DNA of 64,000 nucleotides. Source: Fasciolopsis buskii (taxonomy: Eukaryota > Platyhelminthes > Trematoda > Plagiorchiida > Fasciolidae). Positions within the stretch are counted from its first letter, which is position 1. Every line of letters starts with the position of its first letter. Both the position numbers and the translations under genes were made by a program. Shown piece after piece: positions 35,200-47,755 of this stretch. The notes beneath the pieces are model-generated. The model did no database searches. It saw only the letters and a list, made by a program, of their open reading frames with translations, and was not told where the DNA came from. The stretch is from the NCBI GenBank assembly GCA_008360955.1, contig LUCM01006404.1, positions 17,153-81,152 on the forward strand. The letters run 5' to 3'.

Positions 35200-36110
35200 A
35201 TGTAGCGTACATTTTGATATTGCTGATACTGATCTCAAGACCAATCTCCGATGTGCATTCGTTAAGTCCCTCAAGAGTCTCCGGAATATAGTTAGATCCT
35301 ATGTGAGCGCCACCAAGTCGTCAGCACATTTGAGGTCCATAATATAACAGTCTGTGGAAATGTGGACCTCTTGGTAACCATCTACTGCATATTGCATAAC
35401 CCAGTCGACAGCAAAGTTGGACAGAATTAGAAACAACGGATATCCTTATCCTACCCTAGATTTCAGTTCGAACGGAAAAGACTCTTCACAGTAGGCCCGA
35501 ACACGTTTTTGATGGACTACAGAACGATTCTATCAAACATGCCAGTCTGGAGGAACACCATCCCCAAGCATTATCTTCCACAGTCCCTCGCGATCTACTG
35601 AACCGAATGCAGGGCGAAAGTTGATGAAGCATGCGGCGGTGGGACGTTGGAATTTGTGTCGGTGTTGCAGGGTAGTACGAAGGTCGATACAACCACTGCT
35701 CAGGCAGAAGCCTCCCTGATAGGCCGAGCGCGTGCATGTAACGATTCAGCGAAGCGATTCAATACAAGCTGGGAGAATTTTTTGCGGCCGCATCTAACGG
35801 AGGGATTCCTCTGTAGATTCCGCACACTATTTTATCACCCGTTTTGAGAAGTGGCAACAAAGTCGGAATGTATCAATCGGATGGATATTTTTCGGTTTCC
35901 CAAATCAGCTGGATCAAGGTATGAAGTGGCCCCGTGATCCTGGGGATTTCGTCCTTACCTGTGGCCTCCCCAGACTTCAACCGATGGATCACATCGGCTA
36001 TGCTCTCTAATGACGGCGGGGCGCAGTTAATGCCATAAGAGGCCGGAGTCGGAAGTAAATCCACCGGTCTACCTAGTAGGCGATTAAGCGGCTGGTCGAA
36101 ATGTTCTACT
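35200..36110 (-). mobile_element. LINE fragment, minus orientation, other subfamily
   Basis: Minus frames give IADVIHRLKSGEATGKDEIP at about 36010-35950 and GPLHTLIQLIWETEKYPSDW, the pre-fingers region. The reading frame continues left in a broken form through 35740-35490 (frames equivalent to FRPAFGSVDRE). The order fits a minus-strand LINE reverse transcriptase. Confidence 0.6.
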
Positions 36111-36119
36111 CATCTAGTT

Positions 36120-36745
36120 ATACCTGCAAACCTATGGTAGAGCAAATGTGCATGGTGGACTATCAAGTTCATTTGAAACGATTAGCGGTCTTCGACAAGG
36201 GTGTCCTATCTCGCCATTCTTGTTCAACTTCATCAAGAACGAGGTAATGGACGATGCGTTAGATTTCCAGAACGAGAGCTGTGTGACCTAGCTTATGAGG
36301 ACAACTTCGCGCGCTTGTTCCAATATACGGAAAATGCGCAGCGCACATCAGACACACTCGCGATTTCGGGATGTGAGATGCACCTTCAAAGGGTAAAGTG
36401 ATGTTATAAGACACCTTAACAATAGTTCCAAAGCTGACACTGAATGGAAACGAACTACCAATTGTGAACCGTTTTAATTACCTCGGCAGTTGCATGCATG
36501 AGGATGGTAGCACGGCAGTAGAAGTAAGCACGCGCATATTCAAGGCAATCGTTGGATTGAAGCATGTGACGCCGATTTAATATTTTAATGAAATCGAGAA
36601 GTCCTGTGTACAATGAAGCAGTGTGCTCATTTCTGTTGCATGAATGAGAGACATGGAAATTCGTCAACTAGCCGGCTGGAGACACTGAAGAATATGGCGA
36701 TGAACAGTGACCAGTGGCCATCGAGCTATCTTGAAGCATTCAAGC
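36120..36745 (+). mobile_element. Diverged RTE-like LINE fragment
   Basis: GTGTCCTATCTCGCCATTCT near 36200 reads GCPISPFLFNFIKNE, a reverse transcriptase block. TTACCTCGGCAGTTGCATGC corresponds to the YLGSC motif and the end to WLETLKDMAVN-like sequence. Stop codons are frequent. Confidence 0.6.
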
Positions 36746-36949
36746 ATCACTCAGGATCGATGCTTGAAGAGTTGGAGTAGCCCGCGGGTGCAAGCCGAAG
36801 CCCGTAAATCCCAGTTTTTTAACTTTTCTTGTCGGCAGAAGTATGGGCTGAAACCAGATAACCTAGGGGGAAGGCCATATAGTTATCAGTGTCATCACGC
36901 CAAGTGCTCTACTAAATGAGATGGGGGCGCTATGGAATTAGGGAAATAG

Positions 36950-39900
36950 TTGATATTGGAGGAGTTTGAAGGGTGGGGTCTAAATGAACGTCAAGATTTC
37001 TTTTGAAGATGGCTTTACTCTAAAAATTGGTAACTTCGTCAAGCAGGGCATTCCAGCGAGAAATCACTTCGTGGAGGAAGAAGCTACTTATAAGGGAGGT
37101 GCCAAGTGAAGCCTGAGGATCTTTCTCGAATGGCCTCTGAGAAACAAGGGTGGGCGCAAGATAAGAAATTCGCCCACCTGGCCTGGGGTAAAGGTTGAAC
37201 ATCAAGAATAAGTCACCCCTGTTACGCCTTACCTCCGGGGGACATAAGTCATGTGGTCGAGACGAATAGGGAAGATGGGAAGGACCGATTGTTTTGCTGG
37301 CAGCTCTCTGTATCCATTCTAGGCACTGTCGATCGTGAGTCCATACTGCACCATTTGGCTACTGTACTCCAGCATCGGAGAACATACATGCCGTGTAATT
37401 TGAGGAAGTCCCCTCGCGAGATTCATGAGAAGGATTGTTGGATCATGTTTAAGACCAAAAAAGCCGTTTTTCTGCAAGTTGCCGATGATGCGAGGACAGG
37501 CAGTTATCTAACCGGAACCCTAACACTTTGTAGCGATCTACTCTGGGAGGGTAACGCTTTCACCAACAAGGAATGATTGGTCAGATCCATCACTAAATGA
37601 TTCGCTGACGCATTTATCATCGTTCATGGGAAGGCTCCAGTCGATTGACCAACGCTTGGCTTTATTTATAGCCTGCTGGAAGAAATTTCTGTGTGCAACA
37701 CATAAGGTTACATCGTCTGCATACATCGCAATGCTGGATGGACAGAACAGAGAGAGGCCGTTGATACAGGCTAGAAACAACAGGAGTCCGAGAGCTGAGT
37801 CTTGACGGACACCACAGGAAGGTTTAGAAATAGCGTCGTTTAAATTGACGGCAAAACTGCTGTGAGTAAGAAAGTTACGTAGTGAATCTAGTAGATCTTT
37901 TATACTTTTATGTTTCCTTCCTTTATTAATGAAATAACAAAGTATATCGTTTTTCAAGAAGAGGGCCGTGACCGTCAGAGGGCTGCCAAGTAAGGAAGTT
38001 GAACGGCGGTGAGAGGATTCGAACCCTTGGCCTTAACGTCCAAAACCCACAACTTTATCGGCCTGACCACCACCGGTCTCATATGCCTCAAGTTTATACA
38101 GTACTTGGGCATGGGGAATCCTGCCAAAGACTTTCGCAAAGACTATGAATATGGCATGTGAAATCTGTCCGCTACCATAGGCTATGGTGAGGCCATCCAT
38201 GGAGTAAGTACGTTGATGAGGAAATCGTGCTGGGGTGGAGGAAGAATCGTATTTATTTATAGACTTGAAAGGATAGATTGCCTAAGTACCCGCTGGAAGA
38301 CTTTGCTGGGGATACTGGTAAGACTAATTGGTCTGTAGTTAGCGGGTAGGTCCCTGCTATCCTCTCTGCAGATTGGTGCCCTAAATGCTTTTTCCCACGT
38401 GGAAGAGCAGGTGTCGTTGTCCATGCAAGCCCGAAATAGAGAAGTAAACGGAGCGGCTAAAGTCGCAGTGTTTTAATCCAGAATGCGAGGATGAAGCTGA
38501 TCGGGTCCGATGGCACAGTATTGGTTTAGGCAGCGGAGGCCCTTTGGAACTGCTTTTGGGTTGACTGGTAGGCGATAAGGAGTAGAGGCCAACGGAATTG
38601 GATAAAAGGTGGGGTGGGACTAGGTTGGGGCGACGCTGAAGTTGGTGCTGAAGTATAACTCAAAAGCCTCAGCTACCAGGTCGGGAAACGTTATCGAAGA
38701 TCCGTGTGAGTTCTTCAGGGCTAGGGGCGATGGCACCAACTTTTTCAGTCCCCTCATGTACTGACAGGGGTGAGCCTTATTTTTTCGACCGCGAGCGAGT
38801 ACAGTTTGCTGTTTTGCCCTGTGGTAAGCCTTCATTTGGTCCTTACACTGGTTTTGAATGAGGACGAACTTCCATGCGTCCTGAGCGAGACCTGTGAGCT
38901 TGAACCTAGCACAACCGAGATCTCTTATCTGACGTGCGTTTTACTAGAGGGGTAAGGAAGGCCTCCTGCGGCTAAGGACTTGGATCCTTGGAATAAAGGT
39001 GCTGTCAAACGTGGAAACAAGGTTTGTAGGCCAAGCAGTCATCTCCACGGCATTCGGTCTTGAGAAACCATGATTTAGACAGAGGCTCAATAAGCCGTCG
39101 AGGGCTTGGAAATTTGCCCTCTTGAAGGAAAAAGTAAATTCGGGTGCGTTGGGAATTGGTAGCCAACTGATGATATAGTCAAAGCGGATAAGTACATGGT
39201 CACTTTCACCTAGTGGATGGGGTAGTGAATCATATCAACCTGGTGCTTATCGTTTGTTATGATTAAATCCAGCCGGATTGGGTTTAGGTCCTTCCGAAGT
39301 CCGGTGCACTCCTTCACGTCTTGAGTCCATGCCCTTCCGATAGTAAGTTCTAGCAAAGACCCTCCAAAGGTGAGCTCAGGGCAATCAGCCCTGGCGAGTT
39401 GAAGTCGCCAGTGATTGGGAAAGGGGTGAAACTTTCCTATTGTGCTAGTGTATCAAGAAAGTTCAGCAGTAGAATGTCCTGGGTATTGCAGGCGGAAGGT
39501 CTGTACATTACGCCGAAAAATAGCCCTCAGGCTAGAGAAAAGTGACGAACATACAGTCAGCTTGTTCAAAAGTCGGAAGGTTTGAGATTAAAGGAGGGGA
39601 AGGGAGTTGCAGTGCGACAGGATATCTCCAGCACTACCTCTGCCTGAGTCCTGCCTGATTGCTTAGAAACCAGGAATGGCTATTTCAATGTCGCGAGTGT
39701 CATCAGCAAGCTAGATTTCTGTGACAGCAATTAGGTGAGGGTCATTTTCTAGAACCAACCGCCGAAGTTCTGGCACTCTGTTGAGACTTAGGCAGTTGCA
39801 GTAAAGACATCTAAGCTGCTGCAAGACTGTTAGTGACAGCTGGTTTAGGAGTTGGTGGAAATGATATTGGGAGTGGGGTTGAGATGGCAGAGGCCCTGAG

Positions 39901-41000
39901 GTAGTAGAGTGCTGGGGTAGTGGAGGCTCGAGGTATGGCGAAAGTGATAAGTGATACCAACCATGAATATCCATTAAAACCTGGATGGCAGAAGGCCCGG
40001 GATCGATCTGCTCCCCTAACTTTCTGAAAAGGCCGGATCAACAGTGGTGCTAGGCCTGTTTGAGCTGTTTCGCCACTGAGGCACTGCGATATTCTTGGTA
40101 TATCGAATCTCTTTTGCATTTGCGAGAGGACATCCGGGATCAAAAATACTCTTTGGTACTTGCCTCGACGGGGAGATTCTCATCTGATGCTCGCGGCAAA
40201 GTAAGTTTCCCCGTCCTCGGTTTTCTTCCCAGTGGGGATCCTTTTCGACTGTTCAACTGACGCAGTTGGTGTGCTTACTGCGGCGGGGAAAGGTACACCA
40301 GTAAACTCACAGGGGTGGAGGCTACGGGTTTGGGTTTCGAGGCGGTGCATCTGCACCACAGGACGCGCAACTAATTTCGGATCTTGGACATTAGTGACTT
40401 TCTCTTAGTCACGTGGTTTCGCACATGGAGGGATTTATCCGTTGAGACTCCTCTGAGCCCTCCAATTTTCCGTTCGGGTCGGTGCGCCATTGGAATTACT
40501 TTCGTGACACAATCCGCGAATCCAATGTTTACAAGGATACCATGAACTGTGTCGGATTTCTAGAAAACTAACCAGATGCAGTGACCCTTGATGAAGTGTT
40601 GGAGTTTCAGGCGGTTGAATGTCTACCTAAAAACATCCTTGAGAAAATATATTTAGGAAGCGTCCCTCAAGGATAACTCTTCTGGTGCACTTTTTGGTCT
40701 CACGCATTACTTTTGTTGCGTCCGGAATATCCTGTTGAGCCTGGGCTGCGGCTCTTGAGGATTCGAAGTCAGCTGTCTGAGCTTAGAAGTCTCGTGTCTT
40801 AGTGGGGCTACTGTTGCATTAACCGAGGAGATTTCTGTCTGTTGGCTATATATGGTCACAGAATGATGTCTGTTTTTCTTCCTCAGAAAGCAGGACTCGG
40901 GTCGCAGTACTCATATTTAGGATGCATCTTATTAGGCCACCTTATATTGGCGATAGCAGTTAGTACGGAGAAAAAAAGAAGCTCACCCTGGAAGAGATCT
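36950..41000 (-). mobile_element. Near full-length CR1-like LINE, decayed
   Basis: From right to left on the minus strand: an ORF1-like region (about 41000-39990), a Pro/Ser-rich bridge, then the endonuclease start LRCLYCNCLSLNRVPELRRL and DPHLIAVTEIW (39800-39715), a GDFN endonuclease block near 39410, the linker (KNKAHPCQYMRGLKKLVPSP, 38785-38720), and the reverse transcriptase end (SIAMYADDVTLCVAHRN at 37730-37690, catalytic YADD kept). Stops and shifts are common. A SINE is inserted at 37918-38079. Confidence 0.75.
37918..38079 (-). mobile_element. tRNA-derived SINE inserted in the CR1-like LINE
   Basis: CTTTATTAATGAAATAACAA, GGCTGCCAAGTAAGGAAGTT and GAGGATTCGAACCCTTGGCC match the inverted SINE at 25655-25832 in order, ending near GACCACCACCGGTC. 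It splits the LINE's reverse transcriptase region. Confidence 0.78.
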
Positions 41001-41289
41001 ACGTGGAATGAAGCGAGGCCATCCCAGTGCGGTGTAGCGCAGTGCGTGTTTGGGGGTAGATTCCAGTTCCAGTTACATTACATGACTACAAGCGAGATGA
41101 CCGGTCGTCCAGGTTCTTGCACCGAGAGCCCCTTGGATCAGACGATGCTTCGAAAACAGGAAGTTGGGCACCCTATTCATTTTTACAATGGGGTGGGCAA
41201 TCGATAGGATGCTTTCTTCTCAACTATCTCCTCGGTCCGAAACCGCATACACTGTCCTCTCCAAACACAGATAGCCGTAAGATACCTAC

Positions 41290-42600
41290 AATCCGCTTTT
41301 ATTTGGGTAGTGATCCTATCTCACCCTTTTCATGTGGCAGCTTTTTCCATTCATCCACCACTCGCACCGTAAAGGATTTGCTTCCCAACCCCGTTGTTAC
41401 ATACCATCGCACAAGCTTTTCACTATTCCGTCAGAGTTTCATTCCTCGTTAACTGGAATGGAGTCCCCCAGTGACTTCGTATCTCGGCCAGGCCCTTAAC
41501 GGCTTAGAAGGCAAGTATAAAGTGACCTCTTTTCTTGCTGTAAGTCCGACTGTCATAACGCGTATCTTGTATTACGTTTACTTGCCTTTGACGGTTCTGA
41601 TCACTTCTGCGTCACTATTACTCGGCCCTGGACGACTGCAATACCGACAACCCTCACACCTAACTAGTACAAGAAAAATACAGTCTGAGGCGGGCTACGG
41701 TTGAGCTCATTTTATCAGGAGCGTGCGATCGGTGCTTGCGTGAGCAACGCACAAGTTGCGATCGCGCCCTGCGGTCGACGTTCGGGTAAACAAACGATCC
41801 GGAGGAACAACTCCGTGTTCCGACATACTACGTCTTTCCAGGAATAACAAGCCAAACTCCCTCAACATTTGCTTATGACCAATATCCCTCAAATTTCCAA
41901 ACCATCCAGTGAAAACACCCTGAACCTATTCAAGCTTTTCTTATCTTTTACCAAATACGGTCTCCATGTCTGGATACAGTGCGGTCAGAAAAATGCCTTG
42001 GATACTGGCAGTAGACGTTTTGACTTGCCAGATCTTACAGTCCTTTTAGGTTGGTGTAATGCATGCCAGGCCTTCTTAGCCACTTTCTACCTTTGCAGAC
42101 TACATTTGAAAACCACGCTCACCACTATCCCGAGGTTACTCGCTGGGTTTGGTCCATCGCGACTTGATACGGAGTAGGATCCAAATGGTGAGCGGCGTTT
42201 ACTCGACTCTCCCTGAGTCGATGGCACTTGCTCGAGTTCAACGGAGAATCTCATTTACCTGAACACAAAGAAATACTGAGATCCCTCTGGATAGCCCGAC
42301 TGTTTGCTGACCCCAATAGTTCGATGCCTTCAGTAAACAAGAAACACGGATTTCCCAAATCATTGGCCATGTTGCCGATGTACATCAGGAACAGCTGTGT
42401 CTCTGATGCACCTGGATGCATAGCAATCTCCTGTCTGATAGAATCCAGCTGGCTATTACCCTTAAAGAACTACTGTACAGACTTCGTGCTACCCAGATTT
42501 TCGCTGTTTGGGACTTCCGTTGAAAATGCGGCATTTCATTTCTGTCTGCCATGTACCTCAGTTAGTCTCGGAAGTCTTTTCTACCTTTCAACCTAATTAG
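41290..42600 (-). mobile_element. CR1-like LINE, 3' terminal ORF2 fragment
   Basis: Minus frames read GLGSKSFTVRVVDEWKKLP (about 41400-41340) and, upstream in the element, IQGIFLTALYPDME and FGNLRDIGHKQMLREFGLLF (42010-41830). These are the C-terminal helices and R...F..R....WN.LP box of CR1-type ORF2. The region up to 42600 is less clear. Confidence 0.55.
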
Positions 42601-45600
42601 AGCCCTGTGATTCTGCTTCCTGGCTCTCGTGAACCCAGCATTCAACAATGGTGGCAGCCCATTTCGTTTGTTCATCTGAAGTGGTACATCCAAGTCAGTT
42701 CTTCTAAAAGGTCACCCCAAACTCATAACCTATCCTCGCCGCCATTTGTAACTTTATAACCCGAATTTTATACTTTGCATGCTTCCTCCAGCGACGATAT
42801 GTTTCTCTGTTGATCTCCTTACGGCCGCGGTCCAAAGATCCGGTTCATTCTTTTGCTTTCCTTCCTATCTGTGAGAAACTCCTCCTAAGGCTCGTAGGGG
42901 CTTTTCCTAATCCTTTGGCAGGTTCCTTTTATGTTCGTGTTCTTGATGTCAGTAACTCAGTGCCGTATTCCTGCCCTGGTTTCGGGGTTTCTTGCGTCAA
43001 CCCTCCAGAAATCCCTCTGCAGTGTTTTAGGGCCCCTGTTCTGCCTAATTCGGAAGATAAATTTATTTATTACATGATCTCCGGTACCCAGTTGTGTGTG
43101 ACAACGTAATCACAGGACATCATTTTCATAATTTATGATGGTCGAGTCGAGGAACGATGACTGTTAGCCTTACCTAAACTCAGTGTTTTCTCTCACGAAT
43201 TAAGGTAGTTCCCTATCCACCCGCAATTCTATGAGCATGTTCCCCGCCGTACTGTGCGCATAGCCTCTAGTTTCCCACTCACTCCGGGGTGATTAAAATC
43301 TTCGACGCGCATCAACATCCCTGATAATTGCGCTGGTACCTGTATCATTTGTCGATATTCACCCTCGCTGACACTACGCCTTCGGTGGACACCTGCAATG
43401 GATGTCTGCCTACTTGGGAACTTAAAGTAGACTGATCACATATGAATTTTTGCGGCTCCCGGAATTTCTTCCGATTCACCGCGTACCAGCCCTGCCCGTG
43501 TTTTTAGGGCGGTCCAGACCCCCAGCAACGTAATGTCCGATCCGGTCAGCATAGAGAGCACTGGTTTGCTCTAACACGCAGGATGTGATCCGTTTCAGGC
43601 ATCCAAATATTTATAACTTTTAACACCTTCAGTCTGTGTACTCCTCGCTTCTCATGTCATCTCATCCTCTTCACTGTCTCCACAAGGCTGAATATGCCGT
43701 TCTCGAAAACCTACAACCACCCCTAAAACTGATACCGTGGCTCAACTTCAGTTACCAAATTTTGCGCAATAGAAGCACCACGTTGTAGGTCAACTGTCTA
43801 CGGTTCAGTAATCACCATAAACCCACGCTGTCACTGGAGCCAGATTACTTCTATTTTTGCGTTTCAGATCCCGCACCTATTGTAGATGCGTTGTTAGCGG
43901 TTCCATCCTTGTAACGGAAATTCCAAACCTGCTATCTCATCAATCCTGCTAGGAACCTGATAGCTAGAACTGGAGCTCGAGTGTTGGCCCGTTCAACCGA
44001 AGAATATCACACTGGTTACCTCAACTCGGATCATTGTAATTGGGCAAAACAGCGATTACTACCGCCTCCGGAAAGGCTTGCTCGCCTCATTTCCCATTCT
44101 TACTGCTGAATAAGACCAAAAGCTGCGACAACAAAAATGACAGCATAGAGGACATCCTTGGCTAGTGTATCCAAGGAATGCTTTTACACAAAATGTCCCT
44201 TATCTAGCGCCCGTACCAGTACAGCTTACCGCCAGCCACATGTAAATAAAATCAGCAGCCCTGGGAGTTCCATATCCAAAGCTCATAAAATATCCTCCAG
44301 AGACAATCTTCGCAGTGTTCCACCGCGTTCAGAATTTTTCTGATCGTTTTTTGTTGTCAACTGCATGCCTTATCCACTTTCCATGAAGTTACGCCTAATT
44401 TCCACTGCTTTCATAAAACTAGCATATTACCATTGTTTCATATCGGTTCAGCTCCACCTCTCCGTCCGTTACCTGACCCTCTGGTCATTTTGGGGGGCTT
44501 CAGTCATATCTCGATATCTGCCGGCGAGCTGCGGTCATGTTTTGCGCCAGCGACATGCAAATTTACTGCACTTAGACAGGAAATGACTCGTAGTTCATTG
44601 TGCTCAAATTATCCCAGGGAACTCTGCATAGTCGCGTGAAATTATTTTTCTAGTTTTGGTTTCTCAATGGAACACTTTTACATTCAGATTGCTTTGCAAC
44701 ATGTGATTCCACTTTCCAGTATGCTTCTGGAATGAATAAAGATCGCAATCATCCCTTTATTTCTCTTGCCTTCTGTTATGCACAATTCCTCTGCATCATC
44801 CTTGTAAAAATTTGAATTTGCCTCGGCAATCTTTTCCCAAATCGAGAAATATACACTAATAATATTAAAACCAGGTGCGGCGCGTGCATCACGTCAGGTG
44901 TTGAGTGAGTATCAACCTGTATCGGTGGAAATGGTTCAGTGTTATCAGATCATGAATGTTTATAAACAGAGATTGCTTCCAGCAGTGTAAAATTGTGTCT
45001 GGAACGATAAGTCGTATTGAGTCAGACAAGAACGAAAGGTCTTTGGTGGAAAACCATTTGACGAGTATTTCCCGTTGCTTTTGATATACCAGCGAGAAAA
45101 TGGTTTTACGCTGGTTAGCTTTTTCACCATGCTTCCAGATAGGGGGTGCCCATTTGCAGGTAACCACAAAAAATAACTTTTCACTTATACATTTGAAGAT
45201 ATGAATGGTGGCCGTGTCACATAGAAATTGTTCGCGGTTCTGGGAAGGACGGCCGGGTAGTTGTAATGAAGAACATGATACCTCAATGCATCAGGTGATA
45301 AAGGATGATTTAGACTGATGTCAGGCTTTTATCGGTATTGCACTGAGGAAGTTCAAGCCTAAATAAGTTCATCGCGCCACCTGATAGGGCTAAACTATGG
45401 GGCCTGGTTAGGACACGACATAACACGTTGCTAATATTCGGGATTGACGGAGGCCAGGCTTCCTGTTTTGAATCATTTTGTCTATGAGTGTAGCAGCACC
45501 GCTGCCTTGAAGGACGTCTGCCCAGGATGTCAAGTACATCGCTGAAAATTGTTGGCTTAAGGCTTGTGGGGACGCAGTGGTGTAGGGTGAGGCTCTAGAC

Positions 45601-46443
45601 TTACTGGCTTTGGTGACTGTGCTATGGACTTCGCCCGAAATGAACGGAATTTCGGTGTGAAAGACAAAGGAGCGGTTTAAACTGATTACTTTGGTTCCTC
45701 TGGAGGTTGTTTAGCTCTCGGGGCATCGGTGAGGCATGCAATATTCGCGATCGTAATGTACATTTGTGCAGCAGCAGCGAGTCAAACAATAAAAAAAGAA
45801 TATGGTTACATGATCGCAATGTCAAAGAGCTATTGGACATGCACGAAGCATTCAATTCAACATCGGCTGACCGGTTCGTTGCTTAACGTTTAGGCCGCCA
45901 CATCCATACCACGCGGCCACATGGTTAGCCCTTAAAGGGCGTGGATGGAGAAAGTTCCCAAAAAGACCATAAGTAAAAAGCATTATGACCGGCTTACGGA
46001 AATCCCGAACTAAGAAGACGAGGTCAAATGGAAGGGGAAAACTGACGAGAGACTACTGGCGTCGGAGAAAAACAGACGAAACCGCATAGGCCAGAATTCC
46101 TGTAGGTTTGTCCAATGAAAGCTAGGTAACTAATCATGGGTGAATAAAGGTAAATCAATTTTCATCAGTTTCGTAACTTTGTCATTCTTTATCAGACGGA
46201 AGCTTTTGGGCTGAGCTGAAATATTCAGGTCTAAGACAGCCTGGAATGTTAAATGCCGCCTGCAACAAAAACTCTCTGTTTGGCTGGTGAATTTTTGAGC
46301 GTTGTGGCCATAGAAAGCCCATTTCAGATGGTAAAAACACTTAAACCCATCGCCTTTTAGGGCAATTGCTCAAGGATTAGATTGTTCTCGGCGCATGTGA
46401 TGAGTTCTATCTGGAGAGGAAATTTGTCCATATTCATTTTTAG
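42601..46443. other. Long stretch with no supported gene
   Basis: Short open frames only (61-99 residues), none with motifs or convincing splice sites. Parts of 42600-42760 on the minus strand (KRNGLPPLLNAGFTRARK) hint at the same CR1-like element as 41290-42600. The rest is unassigned and may be old repeat. Confidence 0.4.
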
Positions 46444-46623
46444 GCGGCGAAATTGCAGCAAGGATTCTCTGTTTGTTGATGAATTGCCTCGCTCAAATTT
46501 TTCTTTGAAACTGCATCATGGCAGGACAATTATGGAAATGGTTCCTCTTCCACAACCGCGTCAATTTACTCTGTATTTGACCATACCGCGCGCGGCCAGG
46601 GGCGAATCAGTGAGATTATTTAT
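46444..46623 (+). CDS. Orphan exon candidate
   Basis: A 180-nt segment is flanked by acceptor tcatttttag (46434-46443) and donor gtgagt (46624). Only one frame is open: RRNCSKDSLFVDELPRSNFS, LKLHHGRTIMEMVPLPQPRQ, FTLYLTIPRAARGESVRLF. It looks like cellular coding sequence, but no partner exons or family are recognised. It could be part of an unrecognised plus-strand gene or a chance arrangement. Confidence 0.3.
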
Positions 46624-47097
46624 GTGAGTACGGTCGGGATTTTAAAGACAATAGTATTACATGGCTTCTTCATTCTGTTTACTGTTTCACGGCAAAGCGC
46701 ATCCGGGAAGCGGCCAGCGAACACCAAGCTGTGATTACCTCACCGAGTTTCAGGGTTGGTGATGTGTGAAAGAGGCGCAAGCTAAGATGCTGCGTTCCGA
46801 ATTGCCAACCTGGTCTATTAAACTCGGCAATTTTCTTTCGAACATCGGTGTCTCACTAAGGAATTTGCTCGGTAGGCTTCTAAAAATAAATGGAGAACTG
46901 GCTTAGTATTCCCAGCCTTTTATTTTAGATCCCTGAGCTCTTCATTGTCATTTTTCATGTTCTTTTACTTTGTTAGTTGGAATTTCCAGTTGGGTTATCT
47001 CAAAGTTTACGAAAAATGATTTTGTCTTCAGGCCCATATTGTATTTAGGTCTACCATTTATGCTTTTATTTTCAGAAGATGTAGAATCAGATCTGTC

Positions 47098-47309
47098 CTA
47101 GAGCATTCCGGACCACAAGTCTACTAATTCAGCCCAGTGGTCGCGAATCGCCGTCAAAGGCTGACACCTCTGGCGTAGGCAAAAGCACTCATTTTCTGGT
47201 CCCGAGAAATTTCGTAGCCGACAGCGAACGTCCCGGATTCCGCTTTCCACAAATTTTGGAAGCGCACCTACATCGGAGTTAGTGAACCACTGGTCTTCCG
47301 TCATCCCAG
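47098..47309 (-). CDS. Orphan terminal exon candidate
   Basis: On the minus strand an acceptor (accttccag) ends at 47310 and is followed by an open frame of 70 codons ending in TAG: GMTEDQWFTNSDVGALPKFV, ESGIRDVRCRLRNFSGPENE, CFCLRQRCQPLTAIRDHWAE, then LVDLWSGML. It is GC-richer than its flanks and rich in Cys and Arg. No family is recognised; a LINE origin cannot be ruled out. Confidence 0.3.
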
Positions 47310-47589
47310 CTGGAAGGTGGTGGTACTAAGTCTCACTAAAGTGATACCAAACCGTGAAAATGTGGAAAAATTTCAAATAAATGGTAAGAAGGCATAATAA
47401 GAAATGGTTTTAAAAAAGGCACTTTTAATGGCGAAAGTGGGCGGGTCTCACATTTTGGGCGACAAAGTTTGCCTGACTGAAAGCAATACGCAACTACCAA
47501 TCAAAGCATAATACCTTATGTTATTTCACTGATGAATGAAGTAGAAAACGTGCTCAGTGATTGTTGGGAAAACGTAAACCAAGTGATAG

Positions 47590-47755
47590 GGGCCAAGCGG
47601 ATATGCTCTCAGTGTCTGGATTGAATTTCGCGCGTTCACGTCCTCGCACCGCCGGTCAACATTCCCACTTGGCAGGCCTCTGTTGGCCGCGGCCTCATTC
47701 CTGAAAAGTGATGTGCACAGTCACTTCACTAAAAAAGATAGCAAAAGATAAACGG
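47590..47755 (+). mobile_element. tRNA-derived SINE copy, diverged
   Basis: GGCCAAGCGGATATGCTCTC is a degraded tRNA head. CACCGCCGGTCAACATTCCC, ACTTGGCAGGCCTCTGTTGG and CCGCGGCCTCATTCCTGAAA follow the body of the 24568 copy in order, ending in an A-rich run. Confidence 0.72.
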
